The position numbers and the translations under genes were made by a program. Below the pieces are notes generated by a model that saw nothing but the letters and a program-made list of their open reading frames with translations, made no database searches and was not told where the DNA came from. From contig JAWHQI010000099.1 of the NCBI GenBank assembly GCA_033032865.1, forward strand, positions 4,825,501 through 4,889,500: 64,000 nt of DNA, in the 5' to 3' direction. Origin of the DNA: Dactylorhiza incarnata (taxonomy: Eukaryota > Streptophyta > Magnoliopsida > Asparagales > Orchidaceae). Shown in pieces: positions 11,223 through 22,424 of the stretch (its first letter is position 1; each line of letters opens with the position of its first letter).

Positions 11223-11731
11223 TGTGCGAACAAGAAAAATAAGACTGGAAAAATGGAGAATAACAAATTTATTTCCAAAAAACTTGATTATTACAAAGGA
11301 ATAACATCCTTTATATAGAATGGAGGAGAGAGGAGAGAATACAAACAAATAATGTGGGACTAAACTATATAGGACAAAATACAGAACTGTGCAGTCAGAC
11401 ATAGGAAGACCGCTGAGACCGCTCGATCTGAGATAACAGATCTCGCTCCTGAACCTTCCAGAGAACAAGCGGTCTGTAAAGGACAGACCGCAGGAAGCAG
11501 GGCTAGACCGCCTGTCTTCATCTTCAACCCGCCAAGCCTTAGAGAGCGCATGGTCTGAAATGAGCAGACGGCTAGAGAGAAAAGGAACCCAGACCGCCCG
11601 ATCACCAACCAGACCGCCCGGTCTCAACACTTCAACAAGACCACTCGGTCACCAACCAGACCGCCCGGTCTCAATACTTCAACAAGACCGCCCATTCACC
11701 AACCAGACCACCCGTTCTCAACACTTCAACA
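11223..11731 (-). repeat. R3 3' LTR
   Basis: TG...CA ends; minus strand begins TGTTGAAGTGTTGAGA. Closely similar to 16000..16509. A TATA-like TATATAAAG lies on the minus strand at 11309..11317. The U3 side (11590..11730) holds repeated ACCAGACCGCCCGGTC/TCAACACTTCAACA units. Confidence 0.95.
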
Positions 11732-11740
11732 CTCCCCCTC
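11732..11740 (-). other. R3 polypurine tract
   Basis: The minus strand reads GAGGGGGAG immediately before the 3' LTR, the expected plus-strand primer site. Confidence 0.8.
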
Positions 11741-12605
11741 AAGCTAGAGCATATATGTCAATCATGCATAGCTTGTCGCAAATGTTCGAAAAAGAAGTAG
11801 ACACGGGCTTGGTAAAAATATTTGCTAGTTCATTGTCCGAAGTGACGAATGGAGTACAAATTTGTTTCTTCAATACCTCTTCTCTGATAAAATGGCAATC
11901 GACTTCAATGTGTTTTGTCCTCTCATGGAATACCGGATTCTTAGATATGTATATGGCAGCTTTATTGTCACAGAATATCGACAGAGGATGGTTATAGACT
12001 TCTCCTAAGTCCAGCATGAGAGCTCTTAACCATTTAAGTTCACAAGTTGTCGACGCCATACTTCGATACTCAGCTTCAACACTAGACCTTGAGACAACAG
12101 ATTGTTTCTTACTCTTCCAGCTTACAAGATTTCCCCCAACAAAGGTGCAAAATCCAGAAGTAGATTTGCAATCATCTTTATCGTCTGCATAACTTGAATC
12201 TGAGTAGGCCTCAATCTTTAGATGATTGTTGTTTTGAAAAAGTGATCCCTTTCCTGGAGCCCCTTTAACATACTCTAATATCCTTAGAGCAGATTGTAGA
12301 TGACATTCCTTAGGAGCTTGCATGAACTGGCTAACCTTTCCTACAACATATGAGATGTCTGGTCTGGTTACTGTAAGATAGATAAGTTTTCCTACTAGAC
12401 GTCTATACCGTGTAACATCTGTCAGAGGTGGTGAATCATCTTGCCATGTTTTGTCTTCACCAACTGCCATGGGACATCGAGCCGGTTTGGCCCAAGTCAA
12501 ACCTGTTTCTTTCAGAAGGTCAAGAGCATACTTGCATTGTGAGAGAACCACTGAGTTGTGTATCCGTAAAATCTCTATTCCCACAAAATACTTTGGAGAG
12601 CCCAT
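11739..12605 (-). pseudogene. R3 RT end and RNase H
   Basis: This open stretch of 288 codons begins with SPKYFVGIEILR, the end of Copia RT. It continues with RPDISYVVGKVSQFM and the RNase H motifs YSDSSYADDKDDCKSTSG, SVVSRSSVEAEYRSMA (catalytic Glu region), IFCDNKAAIYI and NPVFHERTKHIEVDCHFI. It ends with ANIFTKPVS before the polypurine tract. RNase H would remove the RNA strand during cDNA synthesis. It overlaps the RT frame by about 30 bases, meaning a frameshift near 12590 split one polyprotein. This part itself is intact. Confidence 0.88.
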
Positions 12606-13470
12606 GTCTTTGGTAACAAAGTGTTGCCGAGATATTTCTTGGTAAACACAATTCCAGTTTGATCGTCACTTGTGAGAAGAATGTCATCAACATAAACGGC
12701 AAGAACAACCAGACCCTGGGAGGTTTTGCGAATGAATAGAGAATGATCTGCAAAACTTCTTGTAAAGCCAATGATTTCAACAATGCTACTGAACTTTTCA
12801 AACCACGCCCGAGGACTTTGTTTAAGACCATAGATAGCTTTCCGCAACTTGTATACACGTGTCTCCCCCTGAGCAACATACCCAGGAGGTTGCTCCATAT
12901 ACACATCTTCTTGAAGATCGCCATAGAGGAAAGCATTTTTGACGTCAAGTTGAGACATAGACCAACCCCTGTTGACGGCTACCGAGAAGAGGACCCAGAT
13001 AGTGCTGATGCGAGCGACATGAGAGAATGTGTCAAAAAAATCTACACCATAGGTCTGAGTGAAGCCTTTGGCGACAAGGTGAGCCTTGTAGAGATCCACA
13101 CTACCATCAGGATGGAACTTCACAACAAAGACCCAACGGCAGCCAACAACATCCGTTCCTAGAGGAACTGGAACAAGGGTCCAAGTACCTCTCTTAGTGA
13201 GGGTTGCCATTTCTTCATCCATAGCAACCTTCCATTGAGGAATGGTAAGAGCTTCTTGGTAAGAGCGTGGAGTGGCAGTGGCAGAGAGAGCCAAGGCAAA
13301 ATTCCTGCAAGAGGGCGTAAGACGAGCATAGGAAACCACATCATTTATCGAATGTTGCGTACATGACCGAACTCCTTTGCAAAGGGCAATAGGAATATCC
13401 AAATCTGCTTGTTCATCTACATCTGGTGCATCCATTGCAGAGAGTGCTAACCCGAGAGCTTTGAGACGCT
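12575..13470 (-). pseudogene. R3 reverse transcriptase
   Basis: Within a long open frame (12575..13984) the RT domain starts near 13250 with QWKVAMDEEMATLTKRGTW and RWVFVVKFHPDGSVDLYKA. It continues with MSQLDVKNAFLYGDLQEDVY, KLRKAIYGLKQSPRAWF and the catalytic VYVDDILLTSDD (YVDD intact). Its 3' end runs out of frame near 12600. It would copy R3 RNA. The frame is unusually long and clean compared with other pol regions here, so R3 is probably fairly young. Confidence 0.9.
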
Positions 13471-14486
13471 GCCTCAGAGGGGAAGGAGGAGATTCGAGGG
13501 GAAGAGACGGGGTCAGGGGGTGGTGGCGGTGGTAACGGGTTATTGTCAGTGGGGATAGCTTGTATGGGGAGAATAGGAGGAAGATCAGACAAAGCAATAG
13601 ACGAGTCTTTGGAGAAATAGGATACGTCTTCAAAGAATGTAACATCAGCAGAAACCACTTATTTGCGATGAATGGGGTCAAAACAAAAATAACCCTTTTG
13701 AGAAGTGGAGTAGCCCAGAAAGACACACTTTGTGGCACGCGGAGAAAGCTTGTCGCGAGTAGCAGATGGAGAATGAACAAATGCCATACAACCAAAAAGG
13801 GGATACGATTGATGAGGTGACAAGAAATGAGAATGGCATATCCCCAATATGAGCGAGGAACATTCATTTGAGATAGAAGAGTGCGAGCTACATTAAGAAG
13901 GTGACGGTTCTTGCGTTCAGCCACGTCGTTCTGCTGAGAAGTGTAGACACAACTTGTTTGATGAATAATACCATTTTCATACAAAAGACAGAGAAATCAT
14001 TACTAATATATTCTTTTGCATTATCAGAACGAAGAATTTTGATAGAGATCACAACTGGGTTTTGATCATTTCATAAAAAGTAGTCCATAAAGAGAATAAT
14101 TCAGAGCGATCTTTTAAAATATACAACCAAGTACATCTAGAGAAATCATCAATAAATGTTACAAAATAAGAGCTACCCCTCCCAACAGTGGGAGTAGGGG
14201 AAGGACCCCAGATGTCGGAGTGAACAAGATCAAAAAAAACTGGAAGATCCACGTCCTTGTTTAGTTGGGAAAGACGAACGATGATGCTTGCCAATCTGAC
14301 ATGCTTCACAGTTGAGGGGAGGAGCATTCTTAGGTAGATGAGGTAGAATTTGACGAAGAAGCCATTCAGGAGGATGACCAAGATGAAGATGCCATTGCAG
14401 AAGACTGTTGGAAGATGAAGAGGAAGTAGAGAGAGCTGATACATTGTCCAAGAAGTAGAGGCTACCGCTCTCAGTCCCAGTTGCAA
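13471..14486 (-). pseudogene. R3 integrase
   Basis: The N-terminal HHCC zone reads WHLHLGHPPEWLLRQILP and CEACQIGKHH at 14230..14451. The catalytic core is in another frame at 14049..14250 (DLVHSDIWGPSP, VTFIDDFSRCTWLYIL). The core then continues at about 13900..13984 with VYTSQQNDVAERKNRHLL and NVPRSYWGYA. At least two frame changes occur, near 14235 and 13990. In the conserved PQQNG..ER motif this copy has SQQNDVAER. The C-terminal portion (13471..13800) is low in conservation. It lies between protease and RT, as in Copia. Confidence 0.82.
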
Positions 14487-14547
14487 TCCTCCGCTTGGAA
14501 CAAGGATCCTGAAAAGAACAAGTAGTAGGGTTGAATTTTACAGAACA

Positions 14548-15703
14548 CTATAGCTGCTTGTAGAGAGAAGTAATAGATAGTAAGTTGCACGGGAATTTGG
14601 GCACATATAGAGTATCTTCCAGGCGAAGAGATGGCGTGACCTGGACGATACCCGTACCATTTATCGGAGAAGGAGAGCCATCCTCATTGAACACCGGGGG
14701 AAACTGATCATGTGTCTCCAAGAGAGAGAAATAGTGAGGATTACCAGTCATATGATTTGTAGCACCTGAATCAATCAGCCATTTACCTTGAGTGACTACA
14801 TGGGCAATACCGGAGGAAGTGACCACCGAGGTTGATTGCTTGGAGGTAGTGGCGGAAGAGTCATCGGTAGGGCGAAGGTGGGGATGCTTTAGCCAACATC
14901 GAGCAACGGAGAGGCATGTTCTCCCGCAGTGTGAGCAAAGATACATGGAAGGTGCACGCCCTTCAGGATGGTTGTTCCGACCTCCAGTGGTACCCCTTTG
15001 AGTCTGATGAGCATAGTTGTCAGGTAGAGGCGGTGAGACCAACAGAGGTCGTTGGAGAAGAGTGGTAACAGTGGCAATACGGGCAGCAGTAGCATCCAAT
15101 GTGGGAGATTCAGCCTCTCCAAGAATATGTTGATGGATCATGTCATATGATTCTGGAAGGCGCAGAAGATAACACACGACCAGAAGTTCCTGGAAGTGTT
15201 TGTGTTGGTCGTCCAGATCAGCTAAAGAAGGGTCTATTCTAAATAATTTCAGCCCCAAGGGCCAGAACATGTTGGTAAGTAGCAACAGGAGTCATGGAGG
15301 GACAAGCAAACAAGTCCGCATATAGGGTATATATGCGAGATGTTTGAGCTCCCTTTGAGTAGAGGGCAGTAAGGTGAAGCCAAGCATCTTTTACAGTTTC
15401 ATCATGCCTGATGACAGGGAGGCACTCATCTGAGAGACTGTTAGCTAGCCAGGTGTGAACGAGGGCATCGCTAGCATCCCAATCATCAAAGGTAGCAGAG
15501 GTGCGAGGAGGAGGGTCATCGGTAAGATGATGACGCTTGCGTTGCGAGCGGAGAAGGAAGGTGAAAGAGACACTCCCGTCGAGATAGTTGGGACCAATAA
15601 GTTTGGAGACGTTGCCAAGGTTTCCTGAAGGAATGGGAGGAGAGTGGTGGGTAACAACAGAAGGTGTTGTGGTAGTGGGGGTAGAGTCATCAGAAACTGC
15701 CAT
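14548..15703 (-). pseudogene. R3 gag and protease
   Basis: Gag probably starts at the ATG complementary to 15701..15703 (MAVSDDSTPTTTTPS). It includes KLIGPNYLDGSV, WDASDALVHTWLANSL and TVKDAWLHLTALYS, all Copia Gag motifs. A frame change near 15260 leads to DQHKHFQELLVVCYLLRLPE and a damaged zinc-knuckle region CSHCGRTCLSVARC. Protease follows with WLIDSGATNHMTG (D-S-G catalytic triad) near 14770 and ends near 14548. Gag would build the particle and protease would process the polyprotein. One frameshift separates the two halves. Confidence 0.85.
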
Positions 15704-15751
15704 AGCAAAAGGAAACCGCGCGAAAACAGGAAGGAGATCGCTTGAACAGAA

Positions 15752-15945
15752 GAGGTCGTGCGAACAGAGGAGTAGAGCACACGAACAAAGAAGAGGTCGT
15801 GCCAAAGAAGAGACCGCGCGAATAGAGAAGAGGTCGCGCCAAAGAAGAGGTCGCGCCAAAGAAGAGACCGCGCGAACAAAGAGGTCGCGCCAAAGAAGAG
15901 ACCACGCGAACAGAGAAGAGATCGCGCCAAAGAAGCCGCACGAAC
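15752..15945 (-). repeat. Tandem repeats in the R3 leader
   Basis: About five copies of a roughly 41-bp unit alternate GGTCGCGCCAAAGAAGAG with ACCGCGCGAACAGAGAAG. They lie between the primer site and the gag ATG. The GACCGCGCG element matches motifs in the R3 LTR and in R6. Confidence 0.88.
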
Positions 15946-15987
15946 AGAGAAGGGAATCGCGAGTGATCACAATGAAAGACCATTATA

Positions 15988-15999
15988 GCTTTGATACTA
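15988..15999 (-). other. R3 primer binding site (degenerate tRNA-Met type)
   Basis: Immediately after the 5' LTR end, the minus strand reads TAGTATCAAAGC, two mismatches from the TGGTATCAGAGC initiator-tRNA-Met primer site of plant Copia elements. Confidence 0.75.
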
Positions 16000-16509
16000 T
16001 GTGCGAACACGAAAAATAAGATCGGAAAAATGGATAATAACAATTTTTATTTCCAAAAAACTTGATTATTACAAAGGAATAACCTCCTTTATATAGAATG
16101 GAGGAGAGAGGAGAGAATAGAAACAAACAATGTGGGACTAAACTATACAGGACAAAATACAGAACTGGGCGGTCAGACATAGGAAGACCGCCGAGACCGC
16201 TCGATCTGAGATAACAGATCTCGCTCCTGAACCTTCCAGAGAACAAGCGGTCTATAATGGACAGACCGCAGGAAGTAGGGCTAGACCGCTTGTCTTCATC
16301 TTCAACCCGCCAAGTCTTAGATAGCGCGTGGTCTGAAATGAGCAGACCGCCAGAGAGAAAAGCAACCCAGACCACCCGGTCACCAACCAGACCGCCCGGT
16401 CCCAACACTTCAACAAGACCGCCCGGTCACCAACCAGACTGCCCGGTCTCAACACTTCAACAAGACCACCCGGTCACCAACCAGATCGCCCGGTCTCAAC
16501 ACTTCAACA
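16000..16509 (-). repeat. R3 5' LTR
   Basis: Partner of 11223..11731, 510 bp, TG...CA ends, TATA-like box complementary to 16087..16095. The same ACCGCCCGGTC repeats occur at 16370..16500. Confidence 0.95.
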
Positions 16510-16586
16510 TAAAGCACAAAATACCCATCCTTCAACCCAACATAGCAATCATTCCAAGTGAGAGTGACGCTATTCATAACACCATC

Positions 16587-17494
16587 CTGCAAAGAAAGAG
16601 CGAGATAAAAATCTTTGTATAAGAAAACATATAAAATTAAAGATAGCATAGAAGTATAATAAAAGTACTTAACGACACAAATCTTAAGAGGGAGGAGTGT
16701 GAATTATGGTTTTAAAAAATTTCTTAATAAAAAAAAATATTGAGATAATGTATAGATATTAATGCTACGAACAATTAAACCATCTAGGGGACATAACCGG
16801 TTCAATTGACCTCTTTTGATGAATCTATTCGAAGTCAGTGAAATCATATTGACCCGGTGACACGACTACCACTTACTTTAAACCAGAATTGAATTACAAT
16901 GACTTATAATATACTTTTAAGCAAATTAATTCAAAATTGGTTCCAATCAGTGGCAATGCACTTCTGGGAACAATATAAACCCAACAACAACAATTACACC
17001 TTTTTCCAATACATATTTAGGAAGTTTGCCGAAATGGGCAGTTTTGAGATACATGACAACGCCAAATGACTTTTGGGTAACGTAACACGGAATTGATCTC
17101 AGTCAGTTGCATTGAACTCGTATAACCATACAAACTCGATGTCATCCGTTTCGTCACATTTTGATGAGAATCTTAGAAGTTGGCCAAAAAGGGTCGTGTC
17201 GATTTGCGCGGCAACTCAAATATACAACCTTGAGCAAATGACCTCAAAATTGACTAATGCTACGAGAGAGAAGAATCACAACACAATTACAAATATTAAA
17301 GAAAACATACTCACTATGCTTAATAGCTTGTAGGGACAATGCCCTTGCAATATTTGATCAAGATTTCAAATGATATTCAATTCATGGAAAATAAATGTTA
17401 TACTGGGAATTCTCTCATTGAAGCAACGAATTAGGACTATTTAAATATCCAAAACAAAGATCGTGTGAAGAAAATATGACTCCCACAAGATGGT
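16587..17494. other. Gene-free stretch with a diverged relative of the R4 LTR repeat
   Basis: AT-rich sequence between R2/R3 and R4. At about 17035..17180 it resembles one unit of the R4 159-bp repeat: a TTTTGAGATA..CATGACAACGCC segment, then GTCAGTTGCATTGAACTCGTATA. This suggests an older related LTR fragment. I see no gene; the open frame at 17112..17333 is not convincing. It could also hide the missing R2 3' end. Confidence 0.5.
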
Positions 17495-17601
17495 TGTAAC
17501 ATCTCAACTTTTATTAGGCCACTAGGATCCTACATGACCCAATAAAAGTGACCCGACCCCATGTAGGGTACCCTAGAAGCTAGTCGGTGACTCATGATGT
17601 A

Positions 17602-18400
17602 TATTGAGCATACATGCTCTGAATCGACTTCCGTCAGTTGTGTTAGACTCGTATAGTGGATACGAGTGCAACAGAATTCATTTCATCTTGTTCCGAGATT
17701 GTTTAGAGAAAACGACCATTTTGAGTGTCGTAGTGCGTCATGATGATGCCATTTTTGTACTTTAAGCATACATGCTCCGAATCAACTTCTGTCAGTTGCA
17801 CTAGACTCGTATAATTGATACGAGTGCAATGGAACTTGTTTTGTCTCGATCCGAGGTCGTTTAGATAAAAGGACCATTTTGAGTATCGTAGCACGTCATG
17901 ATAACGTCATTTGAGAATATTGAGCATACGTGCTCCGAATCGACTTTCGTCAATTGCATTAGACTCATATAGTTGTTACGAGTGCAACAGAACTTGTTTA
18001 GTCTCGATTCGAGGTCGTTTAGAAAAAATGATCATTTTGAGTATCGTAGCACGTCACGACGACGTCATTTTAGAATATTGAGCATGCGTGCTCCAAATAA
18101 ACTTTGAGATGTTGCATTAAACTTGTATAGTTGATACGAGTGCAACAGAACTCGTTTCATCTTGATCCGACGCCGTTTAGAGAAAACGACCATTTTGAGT
18201 ATTGCAGAGCGTCACGACAACGCTGTTTTAGTATATTAAGCATATGAACTAGGAATTGACCCTAGTTAGTTGCATTGGACTCGTATGGTCATTACGAGAG
18301 CAACGAAATTCATTACGCTCGATTCCGACTCTGTTTGGTTGAGTAATACAAATACACTTGAGTTTGATACCGACACATCAACAATGACTCGTCACTCGAC
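17602..18400 (+). repeat. 159-bp tandem repeats in the R4 LTR
   Basis: Units begin TTGAGCATACGTGCTCCGAA near 17602, 17761, 17920, 18079 and 18236, a period of 157 to 159 bp. Most contain the inverted repeat ACTCGTAT-AGTTG-ATACGAGT flanked by GTTGCA and GCAAC, and the string GACCATTTTGAGT. The right LTR has five corresponding units near 62963, 63121, 63280, 63438 and 63596. Confidence 0.93.
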
Positions 18401-18608
18401 GACATGGATCTACATTTATCTTAACCTGCCTAGGGGACCATCCTAGGGTTGACTTTGGCCAAACCTCTCTAAAAGCTTGATTTTGGATTATTCTAAAAAC
18501 CCTCCACTAATGCCCAACCATTTGAGCACCCCACCATGGGCCCAATATTAGCCTAAATGGGCTCAGGTTTTGGTGCACTAATGGCTGAAGGCAATGGACA
18601 AAAAAAGC

Positions 18609-18612
<4 letters not shown>

Positions 18613-18657
<45 letters not shown>
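18613..18657. repeat. CT microsatellite
   Basis: About 22 CT dinucleotides inside the R4 left LTR. Confidence 0.97.
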
Positions 18658-18659
<2 letters not shown>

Positions 18660-19232
18660 CCACATGGCTAAATAGCCTTTCGTAGGCCCTCATAAGAGGT
18701 ACTACCCTCCACTTAAAGGCTGCCACATCACCCTTCACCCCACCAAGGTTGGGTTAACTCTAACCCAAACCCTCTCGGGTTGCATTGTCCGAGAAGGAAG
18801 AGAGGAGGGAGGGCCTCTACCCTCCCTCTAAATAACACTTGATCTCCCCACCCCATCTACACCACCCCTCATCATAGCTCAAATTAGCCTAAGCCACCCC
18901 CTATCGGAGCCCCACCTCGCTGGAGAAAGAGAAGCCAAGCTCTGCCACCTTTACCACCCTCCCATGGCAACTTCATCGGAGGGCTCCCGAAGGACCCCAA
19001 CCAAGGTGGGACCTCCTCATATCCTTCCTCCCGACATTCTAGACGTGTCGCATGTGTATTATGGTGGCCGGAGCGCAACCACCGTCAACCCGCTCTCCAT
19101 TCTGATTCAAAAAAATAGCTCTAGAGGTGGCCGACGGCGCGACAGGCCACCAGACCACCGCCGGAGGGAGCGCCCGCCTCCTTAGATTCGGTCGGAGGAG
19201 GAGCAACAACGGCCGGTGGCAAGAGCCCGCAA

Positions 19233-19257
19233 GGGGGGGGGGGGGGGGGGGGGGGGG
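19233..19257. repeat. G25 homopolymer
   Basis: Run of 25 G in the R4 left LTR. Length is likely to be unreliable in any assembly. Confidence 0.9.
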
Positions 19258-22106
19258 ACGGTGCGTACAGGAAAAGTTCCAAAATTTCTTTATATTATAT
19301 AATTAGTATTAGATTTTTGTTTTCTGGGCCTTATAGGAAGCCCAAATGCAGAAATTTTGAACATGAAAGTTGTGCATGCATAAATTTTTTGAGATTTTTA
19401 GCTCATAATTTAGTATTTATAATAATTAAAATACAGTGATATTTGAGGTTTTTGAATTAACAGAGACTCTTAATTCTGAGAATTTTTTTTTGAAAAATTT
19501 GAGGTGATGACAAGGGCTCAGGTTTACCCACTTTAATTATTTGAGAATTTTTAACAATTATGTTGCTTTTTAGTAATTTAATTAATATTGTTTCCTTCAT
19601 TTTAAAAATTCTAGGGGAATATCTGTTTGATTAAAACTGTTGTAATTTTTATATGGTGATTATTAGACGGTCACATAGCCCCTAAAAATACTCAGATTTT
19701 ATTATGCATTTCTCATATTTTTAAAGATTTAAATGAGGTAGAAATTACTATTTTAATAATATCAGAGGCTTTTTACTTGGCATTAAAAATCTAAAAAATC
19801 CTTGAATGACAGTAGGTCTGGGGTTCACCCACTGAAAAAGTTTGGTGATTTATTGAAAGGTTATCTATTTTTGAGAGATTAATTTATCATCTCTTCATTC
19901 TTTTAAAATATTCCAGAGAGTTCCTACTTGGTGAAATAAGTCTGGGAAAATTATGAAAGTCTCTTTATGATGGTATAAACCCTCAATCAAAATTTGGGAA
20001 TTTTTGGATTAGTAAAGTATTTTTAATAATTAATGTAAGGTTTTATTCGAGGCGAATAATTTGTCAGAGCCCAAACAAGTTTAAAATGGTTTGAGAACAT
20101 TATGGGGACAACAATAGGGCAAATTCCACCTTTTGTTCAAGTTTTATAATTTTTTGGCGCTTTTTTTGTGTTATTTGAATAAAATAGGTTTAAAATGAAA
20201 GGATTAATATGGGTCATAATACAAGAACTTGATTTGCCCAGGTTCAAACAATTGAGGTTAAAAGATCTCGTGTTAGACTTATTGCGGAGAATTGAAGTCT
20301 CGTTAATTAAATCAAGTGATTATAAACAGAAGACTTGAAATTATAATGAAGCTCCTACAAATCAATGCAAATCAGATAAATTACCTTAACATGTGCAACT
20401 AAAGTGACTATCGGTTTAAAATAAACCGGCAGACCCTAACACGATAACATACTAAGAATTCACTGCATAATTGTGAACTTGCCTCCTTGGAATGGAGAGG
20501 AGAACTGAACTTGCCTCCAACAATGGAGATGGAACTGAAGGACTACTAACTTTCTTATTTTCTTTTATTTCAGATTTTGCAATTTCCTTCAGTATTTCTT
20601 TTATTCCAGTTCAGTACTGGTCCAGTTCCTTTCTGCCCTTCATTCCAGCATTTCAGTTCAGCATTTACTTTATGCAGTTTGTTCCAGTACCTTATTTCAG
20701 TACTTTATTTTTGTAGTTTATTTAGCAGTATTCTCTTACCACACTTATTTATTGCAATTTACTCTTTCTGCATCTTTAACCTCGGGTCCTGCTCTAACAA
20801 ACGTTTGACTTTCTAGTGGTGCGTCAGTTGGGGATAGTCGCGAGTCGAGTTAATCCTCCCGAGTTAGCCCCAAATAATGTACTCACGCGCTCGTCGCGCT
20901 CCTGGTCTAAAGTTGAGTAGCTTGCAAATATTGCGTGGTCACCTACCCGAATAGTTTAATGTCGAGTAGGTAAGCCACCGCGGACCTGAGAGTGACTACC
21001 GTCTTACTTATAAAATGTTTTTATTGTAAACTGCATGTTGTAAAAAGTGTTGGTGAGTCATGCCCATGGACCATACACACCGGTGTGGGAAGGTTGACGA
21101 CTCTAGGCGATAGGGAGATATGCACCCCGGGAGCTCGGTTGTGTCTTATATGCCTCGCTGGGTCCCTCCGCTGGTTGGCCAAACTCAGATTTTTTTCGAA
21201 CATCTCCTATGTCCAAGAGTACTTGTGGTTGTATGTTTGGGCCTGGGTAGTGCGGTACACCCACACCTAGAAGTGGCAGGACTGGCCACTGTCACCAACG
21301 GCCACATCGATGAGGCCCGCGGGGTTCGCTACCCTATTGGAAGAGAAGCAGTCCAAACTATGTCGACATAGGATGTGATGGCAGGTTATGAACACATGCG
21401 GTATGGTTGCATGTTATGAACCCCTGTGTGATTGTGTAAATGCTAGTTGAGCTCTGTTGGGATAACTGAAGTTTATACTATAGTTTTCCAATTATATATT
21501 GTTGCGTTTATTCAACTTAATGCTCCTAGCTTTATTTCTTAAAAATGCAAATATATAAATATGTTACTGCTAACTCTCTTTTGCTTCGACTATTGTTGCT
21601 AGTATTAAGGTTCAATCTCATCCCCAAGTACAAGGATCTTAGGGAGGAGGTGTGAATCCACTTAGTCTGTGGCTAACAGTTATTAAATAACCATTCACAG
21701 GAGATAGGAACTGCGCGAAGTTCAGTTAGCGAGTCAGAGCATACCTGCATTAGATCCCGCATGAGCAGACACACCAGCATCATCTTCTGTCCTTAGATAT
21801 GTGATCCCATAGCTTGGCAGAAGCAGAAAAAGGGTGTTGTAGCTTTCTTTAGCTCAATGGGCTGCCTGTATTAACTTATGTCTACGACCTTTATTAGCCA
21901 AATGGGATATATATTGGTTTCTAAACAACTTCTGATGTGATCTGATGTGATGTGATGAGTTTTTATAGCCTGACGAGGCGATCATTCTATGCTTGGAGAG
22001 TGGGTTGGTGCCACTCATAAAGCATAGGGTGGCCGTCTTGGGCAGTAAGGCCCGTCTCCGACCTGAACTGGTTTCGGTTAGGTGAGGGGGGGGGGGGGTC
22101 TTATAA

Positions 22107-22118
22107 TTGGATAAGAGC
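22107..22118 (+). other. R4 primer binding site (degenerate, tentative)
   Basis: TTGGATAAGAGC resembles the TTTGGTATCAGAGC region used by Ty3 chromoviruses. It follows a G-rich string (22081..22098), as is common at the LTR end in this lineage. Confidence 0.45.
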
Positions 22119-22424
22119 ATTCACGATCCGTTTGTGTGGGAAGTCTCAGAATCCTTCTGTTCCTCTCTTTGCTCCTTGGTTCGGGATGAACCATGTAGCA
22201 GAAGCCTGGTGGACCTTTAAGGATAGAGTTAAGGATTCTAGGCCGCGCACCCGTATACACTTCGTTTACTCCTTAGTCAGTTTTGCAAATTCCCCTACTT
22301 TGCAAACTCCTAACTCCTTCCTATTACATCTCTAGATACTGGAGTCGAGTAACAGAGGATCTCCCTCAAGGAATCAGCACCACCCTTCGACTCTACCACC
22401 TGCTCCCGTAGTCCCCTTTGCTGA

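Larger units (their letters stand above)
11223..16509 (-). mobile_element. R3: Ty1/Copia retrotransposon in the R2 antisense gene
   Basis: LTRs of 509 and 510 bp (11223..11731 and 16000..16509) flank, on the minus strand, gag, protease, integrase, RT and RNase H: the Copia order. Flanking 5-mers TGAAG (11218..11222) and TAAAG (16510..16514) match at 4/5, consistent with an aged target-site duplication. Removing R3 brings together the two parts of the R2 antisense gene. RT motifs resemble the Tork-type group, but I hold the lineage call loosely. Confidence 0.92.
7531..16586 (+). mobile_element. R2: Tat-type Ty3 retrotransposon, 3' part, interrupted by R1 and R3
   Basis: Left-truncated by R1, R2 shows the RT/RNase H junction, the second RNase H and integrase in order on the plus strand. 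Two tandem-repeat arrays follow, then a coiled-coil gene in antisense. This matches Tat/Retand-type elements, which can carry long repeat-bearing 3' regions and extra antisense ORFs. R3 sits inside the antisense gene. I cannot find the R2 3' LTR; the last base I can attribute to R2 is near 16586, and the true end may be anywhere up to 17494. Confidence 0.72.
17495..22105 (+). repeat. R4 5' LTR (about 4.6 kb)
   Basis: The start is fixed by similarity to 62855..64000, which aligns with 17495..about 18600. The end is inferred near 22105, just before a primer-site-like ATTGGATAAGAGCATT. It contains 159-bp tandem repeats, a CT microsatellite, a G25 run and a gene-free remainder (18660..22105) that I could not divide further. 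Open frames in it (for example 20492..20816, 20992..21371) are not supported as genes. Confidence 0.7.

Noticed and set aside
15445..16043. Leu/Ser/Arg-rich minus-strand frames upstream of R3 gag, and a plus-strand frame at 15588..16019
   Set aside because: Produced by the leader repeats; gag more plausibly starts at 15703 and no domain lies upstream.
16680..16760. Possible 3' end of R2
   Set aside because: No TG...CA boundary, LTR similarity or duplication could be found, so the R2 end is left open.
17602..18400. Regularly spaced repeats as a possible CRISPR array
   Set aside because: Units are contiguous 159-bp tandem repeats without unique spacers, inside a plant LTR with a second copy at 62963 onward.
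18553..18738. Short frame with a poly-Arg-Glu run
   Set aside because: Created by the CT microsatellite in the R4 LTR.
20492..21371. Plus-strand frames rich in Phe/Ser/Pro and later Cys/Val
   Set aside because: They are inside the R4 LTR, with no start context or family similarity.
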